From Argyresthia goedartella (lineage: Eukaryota; Arthropoda; Insecta; Lepidoptera; Argyresthiidae), in NCBI GenBank assembly GCA_949825045.1, contig OX463810.1, positions 32,746,201-32,810,200 of the forward strand: DNA of 64,000 nucleotides, written 5' to 3'. Shown one piece after another: positions 1 through 11,028 of this stretch. The first letter of the stretch is position 1. Every line of letters begins with the position of its first letter. The notes under the pieces were generated by a model, which did not search any database, was not told where the DNA came from, and saw only the letters and a program-made list of their open reading frames with translations. The translations under genes and the position numbers were made by a program.

Positions 1-1028
1 TGTTTCTATCTTTAGAACCATCTGTGTAAAGCTGATAAAAATTTGGATATTGCAATTTTAACATTGTATCACATTTAGATTTTAATTCTGCAGGATTACA
101 CAATCGTTTAGCTGATTCCAGCCCATATATACTACTGAAAATTATGTTCGATAGATCTATGTTACTGATCCAAGTGTCCAAAGTAAATAAATCCAACATT
201 GGACTGGAATGCATAGGAATTTCTCTTATTTGATCAAATACCAAAGTTAATAAAGGTTTCTTCTTAGTTCTCCAGTAGCTACATTGGCATGATATTGATA
301 GCTCCTCTACAACATTTATGGTTGGATTGTCATTCAAAGATCTTGCTCTTATTAAAAATTTACCAGCTAGATATCGGCGACGGATGTGTAAAGGCGGGAG
401 ACTCAATTCACTTTCCATTACATGAATTGGTGTTGACTTAATAAATCCCCCTATCACCCGCATAGCTTGATTTTGTACCTTTTCTAACTTATACAGGTGG
501 CTTTTAGCGCTGGTGTCATACAAAAAGCTAGCGTAATCTAACCGACTACGAATAAGAGCTATGTAAATTCGTCTAAGATGTTTAGGATGGGTTCCCCATC
601 CTGACCCTGTCAATACTTTAAGGATGTTAAGGAATTTCATGCATTTCGCACTGATTTCATTTATGTGTTTGCCCCATCTTAGCGAACTATCCAACCACAA
701 GCCTAAATATTTTATGTTCTGTTCTAATTGTAAGTTAGTTCCATCTATTTTAACATTTATCACTTGTCTATTGGACCCTCTGCTGAACAAACATAATTTA
801 GTTTTACTACTAGATATACTTAAACCTAACTCATTAACCAGCAAGCACATTGTATTAACAGCAATTTGAATCATAGAAATACATCTAGATACTTTTTTGT
901 ATGTAATATATACAACAAAATCATCAGCGTATTGCGATACATTAAAGCTAACACCTAATCTATGACAAATATGCATGGTTGCTACATTGAACAATAATGG
1001 TGATAAAGGGTCACCCTGAGCAATACCT
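1..1028 (-). mobile_element. I-like non-LTR retrotransposon copy A, 3' segment (RT end and start of RNase H)
   Basis: This segment reads the same as 9707-10734 of copy B. On the minus strand it encodes the end of a reverse transcriptase, with a Y-A-D-D box near 930, and runs to the first residues of an RNase H domain at the window edge. At 1028 the match to copy B stops abruptly inside the RT and resumes at 5141, so a CR1-like element was inserted here. No long target duplication is seen: copy B reads cctaaccc where copy A is split. The 3' end of the element lies to the left of the window. Confidence 0.9.
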
Positions 1029-1168
1029 TGTCTTTCAGTTGAGTTGAGACCAGATCCTTTATAGTTGCTTCGAATGCTGCTGTAATTTCGTGCGTATCAT
1101 TAAGCACGAAATTACAGCAGCATTCGAAGCAACTATAAAGGATCTGGTCTCAACTCAACTGAAAGACA
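1029..1168. repeat. 65-bp perfect fold-back at the 5' end of CR1-like element 1
   Basis: Arm 1029-1093 is the exact reverse complement of arm 1104-1168, separated by a 10-base spacer (1094-1103). The left arm starts at the first base of the insertion. The right arm is ORF1 coding sequence. This fits a 5' inversion or template switch during target-primed reverse transcription. An assembly error is the alternative. Confidence 0.92.
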
Positions 1169-1833
1169 TGAAAGATCTCATACAGGGCTTCCAAAAATCC
1201 ATCGCATTCTTCAACGAGCAGTACGAAACCTTCAGTCAATGCATGAATGAGAAGGATGCAGCAATTAAGAAGCTACAAGCCTCTAACGAGCATTTAACAG
1301 AAACTGTGCAAGACCTTAGCAAACGTCTCAACCAAATGGAACAACACAGCAGGTCGACCAATGTGGAGATTCAGTGTGTACCCGAGAAAAAATCGGAGGA
1401 TCTAATTAAGTTGGTTAATAACCTATGCACAACCGTCAAGTGCCCGTTAAATGATTCAGACATACTTAAATGCACCAGAATTGCCAAAATGGACCAATCA
1501 AGCTCTAGGCCTCGCTCCATTCTCGTCCAGCTGAGGAGCCCTCGAATGCGCGACACACTCCTCGCCGCAACGATGGGTTTCAACAAGGCGAACCTCAAAG
1601 ACAAGCTCAATACAAGCCATATGGGCTTAGGAGGCGACGATCCACAACCAATATTTGTTGTCGAACATCTATCCGCCGCTAACAAAGCACTACACGCCGC
1701 TGCTAGAAAACAGGGGAAACTACTGGCTTACAAGTTTGTGTGGACACGCGGTGGCAAGGTCTACATGAGACGTCACAGCGAAGCCGATCGAGTACTTGTG
1801 CGAAGTTTGGAGCATCTCAGCACCTTAAAATAA
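1104..1833 (+). pseudogene. ORF1 C-terminal fragment, CR1-like element 1 (FP-like domain)
   Basis: This is the C-terminal part of a retrotransposon ORF1 protein. Its first ~75 residues are rich in Lys, Glu and Gln with a heptad-like pattern and probably form a coiled coil. The rest matches the end of the ORF1 of CR1-like element 2: a G-L-G-G turn, an E-H-L block, A-A-R, then K-F-V-W and G-K-(V/I)-Y-M-R. That block resembles the C-terminal region of the baculovirus FP protein family, a resemblance known for insect retroelement ORF1 proteins. The N-terminal zinc finger half is missing, and the only upstream start is a GTG inside the fold-back spacer, so this is a truncated copy. Confidence 0.85.
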
Positions 1834-1895
1834 TTATATACAGAGGTTTTAAGTACCACAAGCATAATACTTTATATTAATCAATCACATTCGAT

Positions 1896-4802
1896 TTGTG
1901 TAAAAGTAAGATAAATATTTACTATCAAAATGTCCGCGGCCTAAATACTAAAACTATAGATTTTTATAATAATATGCTGAACTTTGATCATGATGTAATA
2001 GTACTAGGGGAAACTTGGTTAAATGACGGTATTTTCGACTCAGAGCTTTTTGATGATCGATACATAGTTTACAGGCGTGATCGCTCTTCGACAACATTCA
2101 GCAATTTTAGTACGGGCGGGGGTGTTCTGATTGCTGTCTCAAAGCGCCTATCAAGTCAGAGAAATGTTGCTCTTGAAGGCCCCGGGGAAGACCTTTGGGT
2201 TAGCATAGATGTCAAGTTAGGCAAAAATTGGGGAAAGTTACACCTCTGTGCAGTTTACTTGCGTTACACAAATGATACTAAAGATAAACAGCATAACCTC
2301 GATACTTTCCTGCAGAATGCTCAGAAAACTTTAGATCAAGCCAATAAAGTAATAATAATTGGCGACTTCAACCTGCGAGATATAACTTGGATGAAAAATA
2401 CTCCACTCTCTCACACTACTCCTGAAGCCCCTAGCAATACCCTAAACAATACCCTTCTGGATTTTCTAACCCTTAATAGCTTAAAACAATACAACCATGT
2501 TTTGAACTTTCAATCGAAAGTTTTGGATCTGGTTCTGGGAAATGTACCCATTAACTGTTTGGCACAAAGTACGGACTTAATTAGCATCCTTGACCCCTAT
2601 CACCCACCCCTGGACTTTCAGGTGTCTTTGGAAGGAACCAGTCTCCTACGGGAGATTCCAGCGCCCCGACCTAACTTCTATAAGGCAGATTACGACCTTA
2701 TTGTGGACCATCTAAACAAAATTGATTGGCTTGACTCATTCAGATACTGCGCCTCAGTCAACGATATGGTACACGTGTTTTACACTGCAGTTCGTGACCT
2801 AATAAAGAAACATGTCCCCCTAACAAAAAACACCCGTAAAAGATTCCCTGCGTGGTACTCAAACCATCTTATCCGCATGTTAAAGGAAAAGTTTAAGCTA
2901 CATATAAAGTTTAAGAAATATGGCAATCCTTTGGATCTTTTCGAATTTGAGCTATTACGCAGCAGTTGCTCAAAACTACAACGACACTCGTACTGCAAAT
3001 ACATTACCCGTCTAGAAGCATCTATTAAAATTAACCCAAAAGTATTTTGGTCATTTCTAAAAGCAAAAAGGGGAGGCTCGAGTGGCTATCCCTCCCAGAT
3101 GCAACTAGGGGATATCAACGTAAGTGACATAAACAGCATATGTAATCTCTTCGCTAAGAACTTCTCCAGTGTATATAAGAAAGACAGCCAGACGACTTCA
3201 ACATCCACAACTAATTTTGACACTACAAACTCAGCTCATTTTCTTAACAACCTTAGTTTCTCTGATACGGAGGTACTCCGAGCCCTAAAAGGACTTGATC
3301 CTTATAAAGGAGCAGGCTCGGACGGTATACCTTCTGTTTTCATCTCTAAAACAGCAACCGCACTTGCCATCCCCCTTCGTCATATTTATAATCGCTCATT
3401 AACAGATGGCGTATTTCCACAAGATTGGAAGGACGCATTGGTAGTTCCGATATTCAAGTCTGGTCAGAAAAATCTTGTATCGGATTACAGACCCATATCT
3501 ATCCTCGCCGTCATGGGTAAAGTCTTCGAAAAACTCGTTTGTAAACATCTTACTTGGTTCCTAAAGCCGTACATAATACCAAACCAGCATGGCTTTATGA
3601 CGTCACGTTCAACGGCTACGAACTTGGTTTCCTATCAAACAGATATTTGCCACACAGTGGACCGCCGTATCCCCACGGATGTAATCTATACTGATTTTAG
3701 TAAGGCATTCGACAGAGTTAATCACAGGCTACTAATCGGCAAACTGTCAGCGCTTGGCATCGGCGGCAGCCTTATCAAATGGCTACAGTCGTATCTAGAG
3801 GGCAGAAAGTGCAGAGTGGCAATTTGCGGGCATACCAGCACTGCATTTCAGGCTCACTCGGGAGTCCCTCAGGGCTCTCATCTGGGTCCAATCATGTTTA
3901 ATGCTTTTGTCAACGACATAGGTAGCTGCTTCAGGCACTCACAATTCCATTTGTTTGCTGACGACCTTAAGATGACCAGGCCTATTAGCTCACTAAAGGA
4001 TTCGAACCTTTTACAGGACGACCTCGTTAAACTGAGCGAATGGTGCGTCAATAATGACATGTCACTAAACGCTGAAAAGTGTTATTGTGTCCACTTTACT
4101 CGAAACAACATCGCCAACCACCGAACATATCACATCGGGGATGATGAACTAAAAAACCTTGATTCTATCCGTGATCTGGGCGTATTGCTGGATAGTCGGC
4201 TAAAATTTGATAAACACATTGCGAAAATTACATCTAAAAGCCTAAAAACACTAGGGTTTGTCATTCGCAACAGCAAGAATTTCAGGGAACCTTCTACAAA
4301 GATCAGTTTATTCAACACACTGGTACGCTCACAGCTAGAGTACTGTAGCGTGGTCTGGAACCCGCAATACAATATTTACTCCAACAGGATAGAAAGCGTA
4401 CAGAAAAGATTTCTTTACCACTTAGCCTATGGTGACAACAAAGCGAAGAGGCTACCCAGTTATGACTCGCGCTTGAATTACTATAATATTGACACACTGG
4501 CAGCACGTAGAAAAAAACTTGACTTAATCTTTCTACACAAACTGGTCAACGGAATTCTCGACTGTCCGGATCTATTGACTAAAATATCATTCTGCACACC
4601 AAAGAAACTCCCTCGGTCGAACTACAGACTTTTTTTCACGCCTTCGGTTAAAACCAATCTAGGTTCCAACGCGCCGCTGCATAGACTATGCAAGCTATAC
4701 AATGATCTCAGGGCCAAAGAATGTGAACCAGAAGCTGAGATGGATATTTTCGCGCGCCTTAACAGCTTCAAAGCATGTATCAGCAAAATCAATCTGGAGT
4801 AG
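1896..4802 (+). CDS. ORF2: endonuclease and reverse transcriptase, CR1-like element 1
   Basis: About 968 residues are uninterrupted. Residues ~1-230 are an apurinic-like endonuclease of the exonuclease-endonuclease-phosphatase fold: Y-Y-Q-N-V-R-G start, G-E-T-W-L, G-D-F-N, and the D-P-Y-H-P-P block. A linker follows, then the reverse transcriptase from about residue 450, with A-G-S-D-G-I-P, D-Y-R-P-I-S, T-D-F-S-K-A-F-D, S-G-V-P-Q-G-S and F-A-D-D near residue 690. No RNase H follows. The frame is open from a stop at 1878 and has no AUG before the Y-Y-Q-N motif, so it is probably translated by reinitiation after ORF1. The product nicks the target and copies element RNA in the nucleus. Confidence 0.93.
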   Translation: MCKSKINIYYQNVRGLNTKTIDFYNNMLNFDHDVIVLGETWLNDGIFDSELFDDRYIVYRRDRSSTTFSNFSTGGGVLIAVSKRLSSQRNVALEGPGEDLWVSIDVKLGKNWGKLHLCAVYLRYTNDTKDKQHNLDTFLQNAQKTLDQANKVIIIGDFNLRDITWMKNTPLSHTTPEAPSNTLNNTLLDFLTLNSLKQYNHVLNFQSKVLDLVLGNVPINCLAQSTDLISILDPYHPPLDFQVSLEGTSLLREIPAPRPNFYKADYDLIVDHLNKIDWLDSFRYCASVNDMVHVFYTAVRDLIKKHVPLTKNTRKRFPAWYSNHLIRMLKEKFKLHIKFKKYGNPLDLFEFELLRSSCSKLQRHSYCKYITRLEASIKINPKVFWSFLKAKRGGSSGYPSQMQLGDINVSDINSICNLFAKNFSSVYKKDSQTTSTSTTNFDTTNSAHFLNNLSFSDTEVLRALKGLDPYKGAGSDGIPSVFISKTATALAIPLRHIYNRSLTDGVFPQDWKDALVVPIFKSGQKNLVSDYRPISILAVMGKVFEKLVCKHLTWFLKPYIIPNQHGFMTSRSTATNLVSYQTDICHTVDRRIPTDVIYTDFSKAFDRVNHRLLIGKLSALGIGGSLIKWLQSYLEGRKCRVAICGHTSTAFQAHSGVPQGSHLGPIMFNAFVNDIGSCFRHSQFHLFADDLKMTRPISSLKDSNLLQDDLVKLSEWCVNNDMSLNAEKCYCVHFTRNNIANHRTYHIGDDELKNLDSIRDLGVLLDSRLKFDKHIAKITSKSLKTLGFVIRNSKNFREPSTKISLFNTLVRSQLEYCSVVWNPQYNIYSNRIESVQKRFLYHLAYGDNKAKRLPSYDSRLNYYNIDTLAARRKKLDLIFLHKLVNGILDCPDLLTKISFCTPKKLPRSNYRLFFTPSVKTNLGSNAPLHRLCKLYNDLRAKECEPEAEMDIFARLNSFKACISKINLE

Positions 4803-5109
4803 ATCGTCACTGCTATAGTTTTAAAAGGGTCACTTTTATTATAAATTTTAACTGATATAATTTGCCATAATTTTATTTTAATTTTAATTTTATTTTAATT
4901 TTATTTTATTGAAATGTTATTGTATAATTTGTCTATGGCTATTGATATTATGTGCCTTAGAGTCCCGTAATTATAGTTTTTTTTTTTAATTATCCATATG
5001 TATAGTCGCAATGCATGCTGTGGTCTTTTTTAATTAAGAAAGCGCAAATCTTATGTCATAATTAAGGAATTTTAAATGGTTTTTTAGCGTATTTCTTGTA
5101 AAAGACTCT

Positions 5110-5110
5110 A

Positions 5111-5140
<30 letters not shown>
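5110..5140 (+). repeat. (AAAT)n 3' tail of CR1-like element 1
   Basis: A run of about seven TAAA/AAAT units ends exactly where I-like copy A resumes. Microsatellite tails rather than poly(A) are usual for CR1-type elements. The 307 bases between the ORF2 stop and the tail are an AT-rich 3' UTR with no other feature seen. Confidence 0.85.
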
Positions 5141-5142
<2 letters not shown>

Positions 5143-6891
5143 CCCAGTAGACCTACTTAAAGAAGTTGAATTAACATCTACTTTTAATTGCCTATTCTTT
5201 AGAAAATTCCATAAATAATTACAAACATGGGATCCCACACCAATACTGTTGAAAGTAGACAAAAGACTTCCAATATTAACATTGTTGTACGCGCTATCAA
5301 TATCTATAAAAAAAACCTAGGGTCAGCTGTTTCTTACTAAAACCCGTTTGTATTTTAGATACTACCCTAGTTAAACTATCGAGACATGATTTACCTTTTC
5401 GAAAACCTACCATCTCTCTAGAAAACATTGTATTTTATTCAAGGAACCACTCTAACCTTTTATTAATTATTGCATGAAAAATCTTGCATGGACATGACAT
5501 AAGAGAGATAGGTCGAATATCAGATATTGTTTGGGTATTTCGACCAGGCTTAGGGACAGCAACTGTTTTTATATCACGCCACTGATTAGGAACACAACCG
5601 GCAGACAGTACTTTGTTATAAATATCAATCAAAATATCCTTTCCATTCTTTGGTAATCTCTTTATCATGGAAAATGAAATACCGTCAACACCGGGTGCCG
5701 TATCTGTAGTCTTAATTGAATTGTTTAGTTCTTGAATCGAGATTTTGGATGACAATTGAGAATTACTTGAATTAAATATGAAATCTGGGGGGTTTACATA
5801 ATCTGGTGTAAGGCTGTGTAAAATAGAGTTAGCTTTCTCCTTATCCATATGCACTCTAGGACCCTTATAACCTTTCAGCCACTTCATTCTACGCCACATT
5901 TCGCTGGGCGACACTGTACTATCCAGGTTATCACAAACCTTCTTCCAGGCACAGCTTTTGGCGTTTCGTATAAGGCGCTGAGCTGTAGAAATCTTTGATT
6001 GTAGTATCTCTAGGTTTTGAGGCGTAGGGTTATCCCTCAGATTGACTAAGGCGAGTCTTCTTTGTGCTATAGCATGTGATAATTCTGTATTCCAGTATGG
6101 TTTTGGTCTAAACTTTTCTTGTCTTAAAGGGTTTTCACACAGCTTCACTACAGGAATATGTTTATCAGCCACTTTATTAATACAATCTAAAAATCTATCA
6201 TAGGTTATTTGTGTATCATCTGATGGTGTAAATGTTGAAAAAGCCTCCTCCAAATCATTTGTGTAGTTTTGCCAGTCCGCCTTCTTTAGATTCCTGAGTC
6301 TTCTAAATTCTGATTTAAAACAAACATCCGAGCTGATTTTCACGATCAGGTGGTCACTACCCAATGTCTCATTAGTTACATTCCAATTGCATTTGAGTAC
6401 AATATCCTGTGTAGCCATAGTAATATCAGGTGCCGTTTTCCGGAGAACACCATTAACAAGTTGTATGCGTGCCGGGGATCCATCATTTAGGGTAACATAA
6501 TTATTATCATTCAAACAATCGAACAATTTCATACCTCTAGAATCAGTTTTGGTGGACCACATAGGGTGATGTCCGTTAAAATCGCCTCCGATAATAGTTT
6601 TATCTTTAAATAGAGAAAATAAGAAATCCCAATCACTTTGAGCAGTAGTAACTGAAGAGGGGCAATAAATACATATGATATTTTCAATGTGGGTACAGTT
6701 AAATAGTTTAACAAGAATGATCTCGATACCTGGGTTAGGACTATGGATCGGGCTCATTTGTGACTTGATCGACGGGTGAGTCATGATAGCCACGCCACCA
6801 TACGAGTCAATTCTATCTTGTCGGAATATGTTATAATTACTTATCTTTAAACTTCTCTCAGGTTCCAGCCAAGTTTCACTTATCAGGGCAA
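5141..6891 (-). mobile_element. I-like non-LTR retrotransposon copy A, 5' segment (endonuclease and RT N-terminus)
   Basis: This continues copy A after the CR1-like insertion and is almost the same as 10735-12485 of copy B; I noticed only three single-base differences (near 5223, 6350 and 6851). On the minus strand 5435-6793 encodes the endonuclease (G-G-D-F-N-G-H-H, G-S-D-H) and the first RT blocks (A-P-G-V-D-G-I, D-I-R-P-I-S-L). It carries the same premature TAA (about 5435) and the same extra T in a T8 run (about 5307-5314, seen as A8 on +) as copy B. Homology to copy B ends at 6891, where Bel/Pao gag begins, so the copy is 5'-truncated. Confidence 0.9.
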
Positions 6892-7674
6892 CCCCAAATT
6901 CTCTGCCCGTCGAGCCTCCTCTTCCAAGAATCCGACCAAGTCGGAGAAGGCGGGCAGGTCCTCGGCCGACCTCCCGTGAGACTGTTCGGAACGAGTCTGC
7001 ACGTCAGCGGGTAGGCGGGAAAGTACAATGTACAACAGTAGGTACGACCATTCACCAACCGGAAGTCCTAGATTCTCTAGAGCCTTGGTGACGGACAACA
7101 ATGGGTTCAAAACCTCCGTCTGTATGGCCCCGACCTTGTTCACAACCGGGATACTAAACAAACGGTTCAGTTGGGCATCGGCCAACCTCCGTTTGTTATG
7201 GTAACGTCTGACCAACAATTGTCTGGCCGTTTCATAGTTACCCTCCGTAACTGTCAAATGAGCGACCAGCTCCCTAGGCTCACCCCTCAATGCTGCCACC
7301 AGCTGAGCCATCTTGACAGACTTGGTAATGTCCGATCGCATGTGCACCAAACTGTCGAACAGATTGATGATGCTCATCCATTCACCGGACACGCCGTCAA
7401 AAGTAGGCATAGTTATGGCAGGTAACCTGGACCCCGAACCCTGAAGCGGCAGAGGTGCTTCAATGTCACCACCATGGCTGGACTCGCGCTTTCTACGTAT
7501 GTCCGCAGCCTTCTGCGTGATAGCAGCTGCCATCTCCATACATTGGTCGACATCCCCTATCAACCGTGACAGCCTGTCAGGTGCGCAACCATCAACTGAT
7601 TCCGCCTGCGCGGACAATTCGAGCACCCTATTGTAACGTTCCTTAACGTCCATAGACCGCTCCAATGAAAACAA
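6892..7674 (-). pseudogene. Bel/Pao retrotransposon Gag N-terminal region (DUF1759-like), truncated
   Basis: About 261 residues of Gag are visible. A Pro-rich lead-in precedes L-P-A-I-T-M-P-T-F-D-G, W-M-S-I-I-N-L-F-D-S-L-V, K-M-A-Q-L-V-A-A-L-R-G-E and a R-R-Y-H-N-K-R block. These are the hallmarks of the Gag-like domain of Bel/Pao elements. The start may be the ATG at 7674 or a second one 21 bases downstream. The protein is cut at 6892 by the 5' end of I-like copy A. Protease, RT, RNase H and integrase are not in the window and would lie further left. Direction and position agree with the LTR at 8026. Confidence 0.85.
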
Positions 7675-8025
7675 TGTAATAGCCTGCTATCAATAGATGT
7701 TATTAGTGGTCTAGTAATGCTATTGAATGAATGTTTTGGTTAACATAAGTAGCATTATGTTAACCAAAACATTCATTCAATAGCATTACTAGACCACTAA
7801 TAGATTGACTAACTGGTACTTCAATGCAATTTTCAATTCAATATCTGTCTATCTACTACCAGCAATAGACCTATAGCTTACAATACTACCAATCTATGTG
7901 GATATAGGAACACAACCAAGTTACCTAATAACCGCCTATACCTACAGATTGATAGTCCCAAATCGTGCCTTCCTGGAGCCCTTGACGGCTGCAAATCTCA
8001 GGAAGCCACGCTCTAGCTACCAAAA
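7675..8025 (-). other. Bel/Pao 5' untranslated leader with candidate primer-binding site
   Basis: This 351-base leader lies between the LTR and gag. Reading on the minus strand, the LTR end (ACA) is followed after three bases by TGGTAGCTAGAGCGTGG (8022-8006), which starts with TGG as expected for a tRNA primer-binding site. The tRNA was not identified. The leader also contains the 48-bp fold-back listed separately. Confidence 0.5.
7701..7802. repeat. 48-bp perfect inverted repeat with a 6-base loop in the Bel/Pao leader
   Basis: Arm 7701-7748 is the exact reverse complement of 7755-7802, with spacer 7749-7754. A structure this long and perfect is unlikely by chance. It could be a retroviral-like leader structure (dimerisation or packaging), but perfect identity fits a recent fold-back duplication better. 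Confidence 0.92.
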
Positions 8026-8774
8026 TGTTCAGGCTTCTCAGCACCTAATGACCTCGTAGGGGCCCATCAGCTACGAGGTAGCGTAACGATCAGTTGCCAA
8101 GAAGTGTGAACGTCGGCGATTCACCGAGCTGAAGATAATTGGGGTCGATCTAACCTGGTCTGTGCTTCGGTCCCGTCAACCTCCTGTCTCTATGCAAGGC
8201 CCGGGTGCACCCTAGGCTCTTCTTGGTAGACAGGTTCTTCAGCCAACCTCCTATGACTGGCGGGCCAGCTTCAATGAGCACAGTGTTCCAACACAGGTTA
8301 TGTTACGTGGTAAAAACCAATCTGCCACGAAAATGCGAACTTTATCTGGTTCGGGGAACCACAACACACTCAGCTATATTGACAATCCTGAGGGAAACCC
8401 GAATACATTCCAGATGGCCTGCGATTTATTTTCAATACCCTAACCAAAACGCGTTTACATTGCGAGGGCTTTCGTCTGTCAGTTGTCAAAACTGCCAGGT
8501 TGGCAGCTAACGTCAAATTCAAAATGGCCGTTCAGAAACCATCGATCGAATATCGATTTGGAATCGAACAGACACTTTTCATTTGAAATGTCTTCCTGCA
8601 ATATTACGGGTAAAATGGCAGGTTCGTGTCGACTGTTCGACCCCGGAATGCCCGGCCCCGGAATTGTGGGACGTCTCTCATTGGCTGGAAATACTGGCTT
8701 CTGATTGGTCGAACATTTTCGATTTAACTTAGACGAATCTAAGGCTATGGTCATAGTAGTGAGGTTTTTTTTTT
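8026..8774 (-). repeat. Bel/Pao LTR (main part, interrupted)
   Basis: The LTR is inferred from position and ends. On the plus strand it opens with TGTTCAGG at 8026, next to the leader and primer-binding site. Its other end is probably the ...GACA near 19243, beyond I-like copy B, giving an LTR of about 776 bp with TGT...ACA ends. It contains a GC-rich stretch at 8641-8675 that is shared with 24630-24800. The outer boundary cannot be confirmed because the second LTR is outside the window. Confidence 0.55.
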
Positions 8775-8861
8775 TTTTAATCTGTTTATTATTTATTGAG
8801 GTCTTAGTACAAAAAATGACTATGTCGCCCTCGTTAAGGTCAACTAATACTCTTACGTTAA

Positions 8862-10856
8862 CTAATTCACAGGCACAACATTGTTTCTTAGTCTAATTCC
8901 TAACCTAACTAAACCATATAATAACCTGGCTTCATCAGACACAGGTGAAGCCAGAACGTTGTTGCAGCCACCCACATCGAAAAACAAGCTATTGTTATAA
9001 ATTTGTCTCCTCCGAGATTCGTTCCGGACACACTCCACCATAATATGATAGACATCCTCTAATAGGTCACACTCAGTACAGTTCGGAGACGGGACTTTTC
9101 TCATCAAGAAAGCAAATTTATTTAGTGGAATGTGTCCCGAACGAAGCCTGAAAGCAGTAACAAGCTCTGTTCTCCCCAAAGAGCAATTTTCAAACCAAGG
9201 TCTGTGGATGGGGCTGCCTTGAATGGTACGATACCAAATACCCTTCTCCAAAGATCTCTGATCGAAATATTCTTTCCAGAGTGACTGGCATTGGGCACGA
9301 ATTTGGGTAAATACATCAGTAAAGAAGGGCCGGCACCGCACCAATATACCATCGGTAGATGCTAGGCTGGCAAGTGAATCAGCTATCTCATTTCCTTCTA
9401 TACCTACATGAGATGGGATCCACTGTAACTGTATTTGAATATCCTTAGCCCTTAATTCCAAAATTGTACCTAAAATGCTGTAGGCTATCGGGGTGCCTCG
9501 ACAATTCGAGGTGCAACGAGCCAAATGTTGTAAAGAACTTTTTGAGTCTGTTAAGATTACAATTTTGTTCGAGGCCAAAGATTTACAATAAGCCAGTGCT
9601 TCAGAAATAGCGAATAATTCTATATACATTATACTCACACTAACATCTATTTGGAATTTAATGGAATTTTTGATCTGTGGGTCATATACAGCAGCACCAC
9701 TACAACTGTTTCTATCTTTAGAACCATCTGTGTAAAGCTGATAAAAATTTGGATATTGCAATTTTAACATTGTATCACATTTAGATTTTAATTCTGCAGG
9801 ATTACACAATCGTTTAGCTGATTCCAGCCCATATATACTACTGAAAATTATGTTCGATAGATCTATGTTACTGATCCAAGTGTCCAAAGTAAATAAATCC
9901 AACATTGGACTGGAATGCATAGGAATTTCTCTTATTTGATCAAATACCAAAGTTAATAAAGGTTTCTTCTTAGTTCTCCAGTAGCTACATTGGCATGATA
10001 TTGATAGCTCCTCTACAACATTTATGGTTGGATTGTCATTCAAAGATCTTGCTCTTATTAAAAATTTACCAGCTAGATATCGGCGACGGATGTGTAAAGG
10101 CGGGAGACTCAATTCACTTTCCATTACATGAATTGGTGTTGACTTAATAAATCCCCCTATCACCCGCATAGCTTGATTTTGTACCTTTTCTAACTTATAC
10201 AGGTGGCTTTTAGCGCTGGTGTCATACAAAAAGCTAGCGTAATCTAACCGACTACGAATAAGAGCTATGTAAATTCGTCTAAGATGTTTAGGATGGGTTC
10301 CCCATCCTGACCCTGTCAATACTTTAAGGATGTTAAGGAATTTCATGCATTTCGCACTGATTTCATTTATGTGTTTGCCCCATCTTAGCGAACTATCCAA
10401 CCACAAGCCTAAATATTTTATGTTCTGTTCTAATTGTAAGTTAGTTCCATCTATTTTAACATTTATCACTTGTCTATTGGACCCTCTGCTGAACAAACAT
10501 AATTTAGTTTTACTACTAGATATACTTAAACCTAACTCATTAACCAGCAAGCACATTGTATTAACAGCAATTTGAATCATAGAAATACATCTAGATACTT
10601 TTTTGTATGTAATATATACAACAAAATCATCAGCGTATTGCGATACATTAAAGCTAACACCTAATCTATGACAAATATGCATGGTTGCTACATTGAACAA
10701 TAATGGTGATAAAGGGTCACCCTGAGCAATACCTAACCCAGTAGACCTACTTAAAGAAGTTGAATTAACATCTACTTTTAATTGCCTATTCTTTAGAAAA
10801 TTCCATAAATAATTACTAACATGGGATCCCACACCAATACTGTTGAAAGTAGACAA
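8862..10856 (-). pseudogene. I-like ORF2, C-terminal part: reverse transcriptase end and RNase H (copy B)
   Basis: This 664-codon open stretch is the second half of ORF2. RT palm motifs come first: G-D-P-L-S-P-L-L-F and Y-A-D-D near residues 46-78. RNase H lies at about residues 370-500, with acidic residues in Y-T-D-G-S-K, I-E-L, L-T-D-S and the final E-I-A-D preceded by W-I-P-S-H-V-G. A Cys/His-type end (C-x2-C-x7-H-x4-C) follows near the C-terminus. The open frame begins after a +1 frameshift, so it is not translated as such from the ORF2 start unless recoding occurs. Residues 1-383 or so are repeated in copy A. Confidence 0.9.
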
Positions 10857-11028
10857 AAGACTTCCAATATTAACATTGTTGTACGCGCTATCAATATCTA
10901 TAAAAAAAACCTAGGGTCAGCTGTTTCTTACTAAAACCCGTTTGTATTTTAGATACTACCCTAGTTAAACTATCGAGACATGATTTACCTTTTCGAAAAC
11001 CTACCATCTCTCTAGAAAACATTGTATT
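10857..11028 (-). other. Broken segment of I-like ORF2: stop codon and +1 frameshift
   Basis: Translation of the minus strand gives conserved RT sequence through this gap, but in two frames. The first frame meets TAA at about 11029-11031, where an aromatic residue would be expected. Further on, a run of eight T (seen as A at about 10901-10908 on +) has one T more than needed to keep the RT frame into the Y-A-D-D half. The same two changes occur in copy A at the equivalent places. Confidence 0.8.

Larger units (their letters stand above)
1029..5140 (+). mobile_element. CR1-like non-LTR retrotransposon 1, 5'-truncated with a fold-back start
   Basis: A 4.1-kb insertion interrupts the RT of I-like copy A, since sequence contiguous at 10734/10735 in copy B is split here. 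It carries the C-terminal half of ORF1, a complete-looking ORF2 with endonuclease and reverse transcriptase but no RNase H, a 3' UTR, and an (AAAT)n-type tail at about 5110-5140. These are features of the CR1/Jockey superfamily. The 5' end is not a normal element start: it begins with a 65-bp arm that is the exact reverse complement of 1104-1168. The open ORF2 and clean junctions suggest a recent insertion. Confidence 0.9.
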
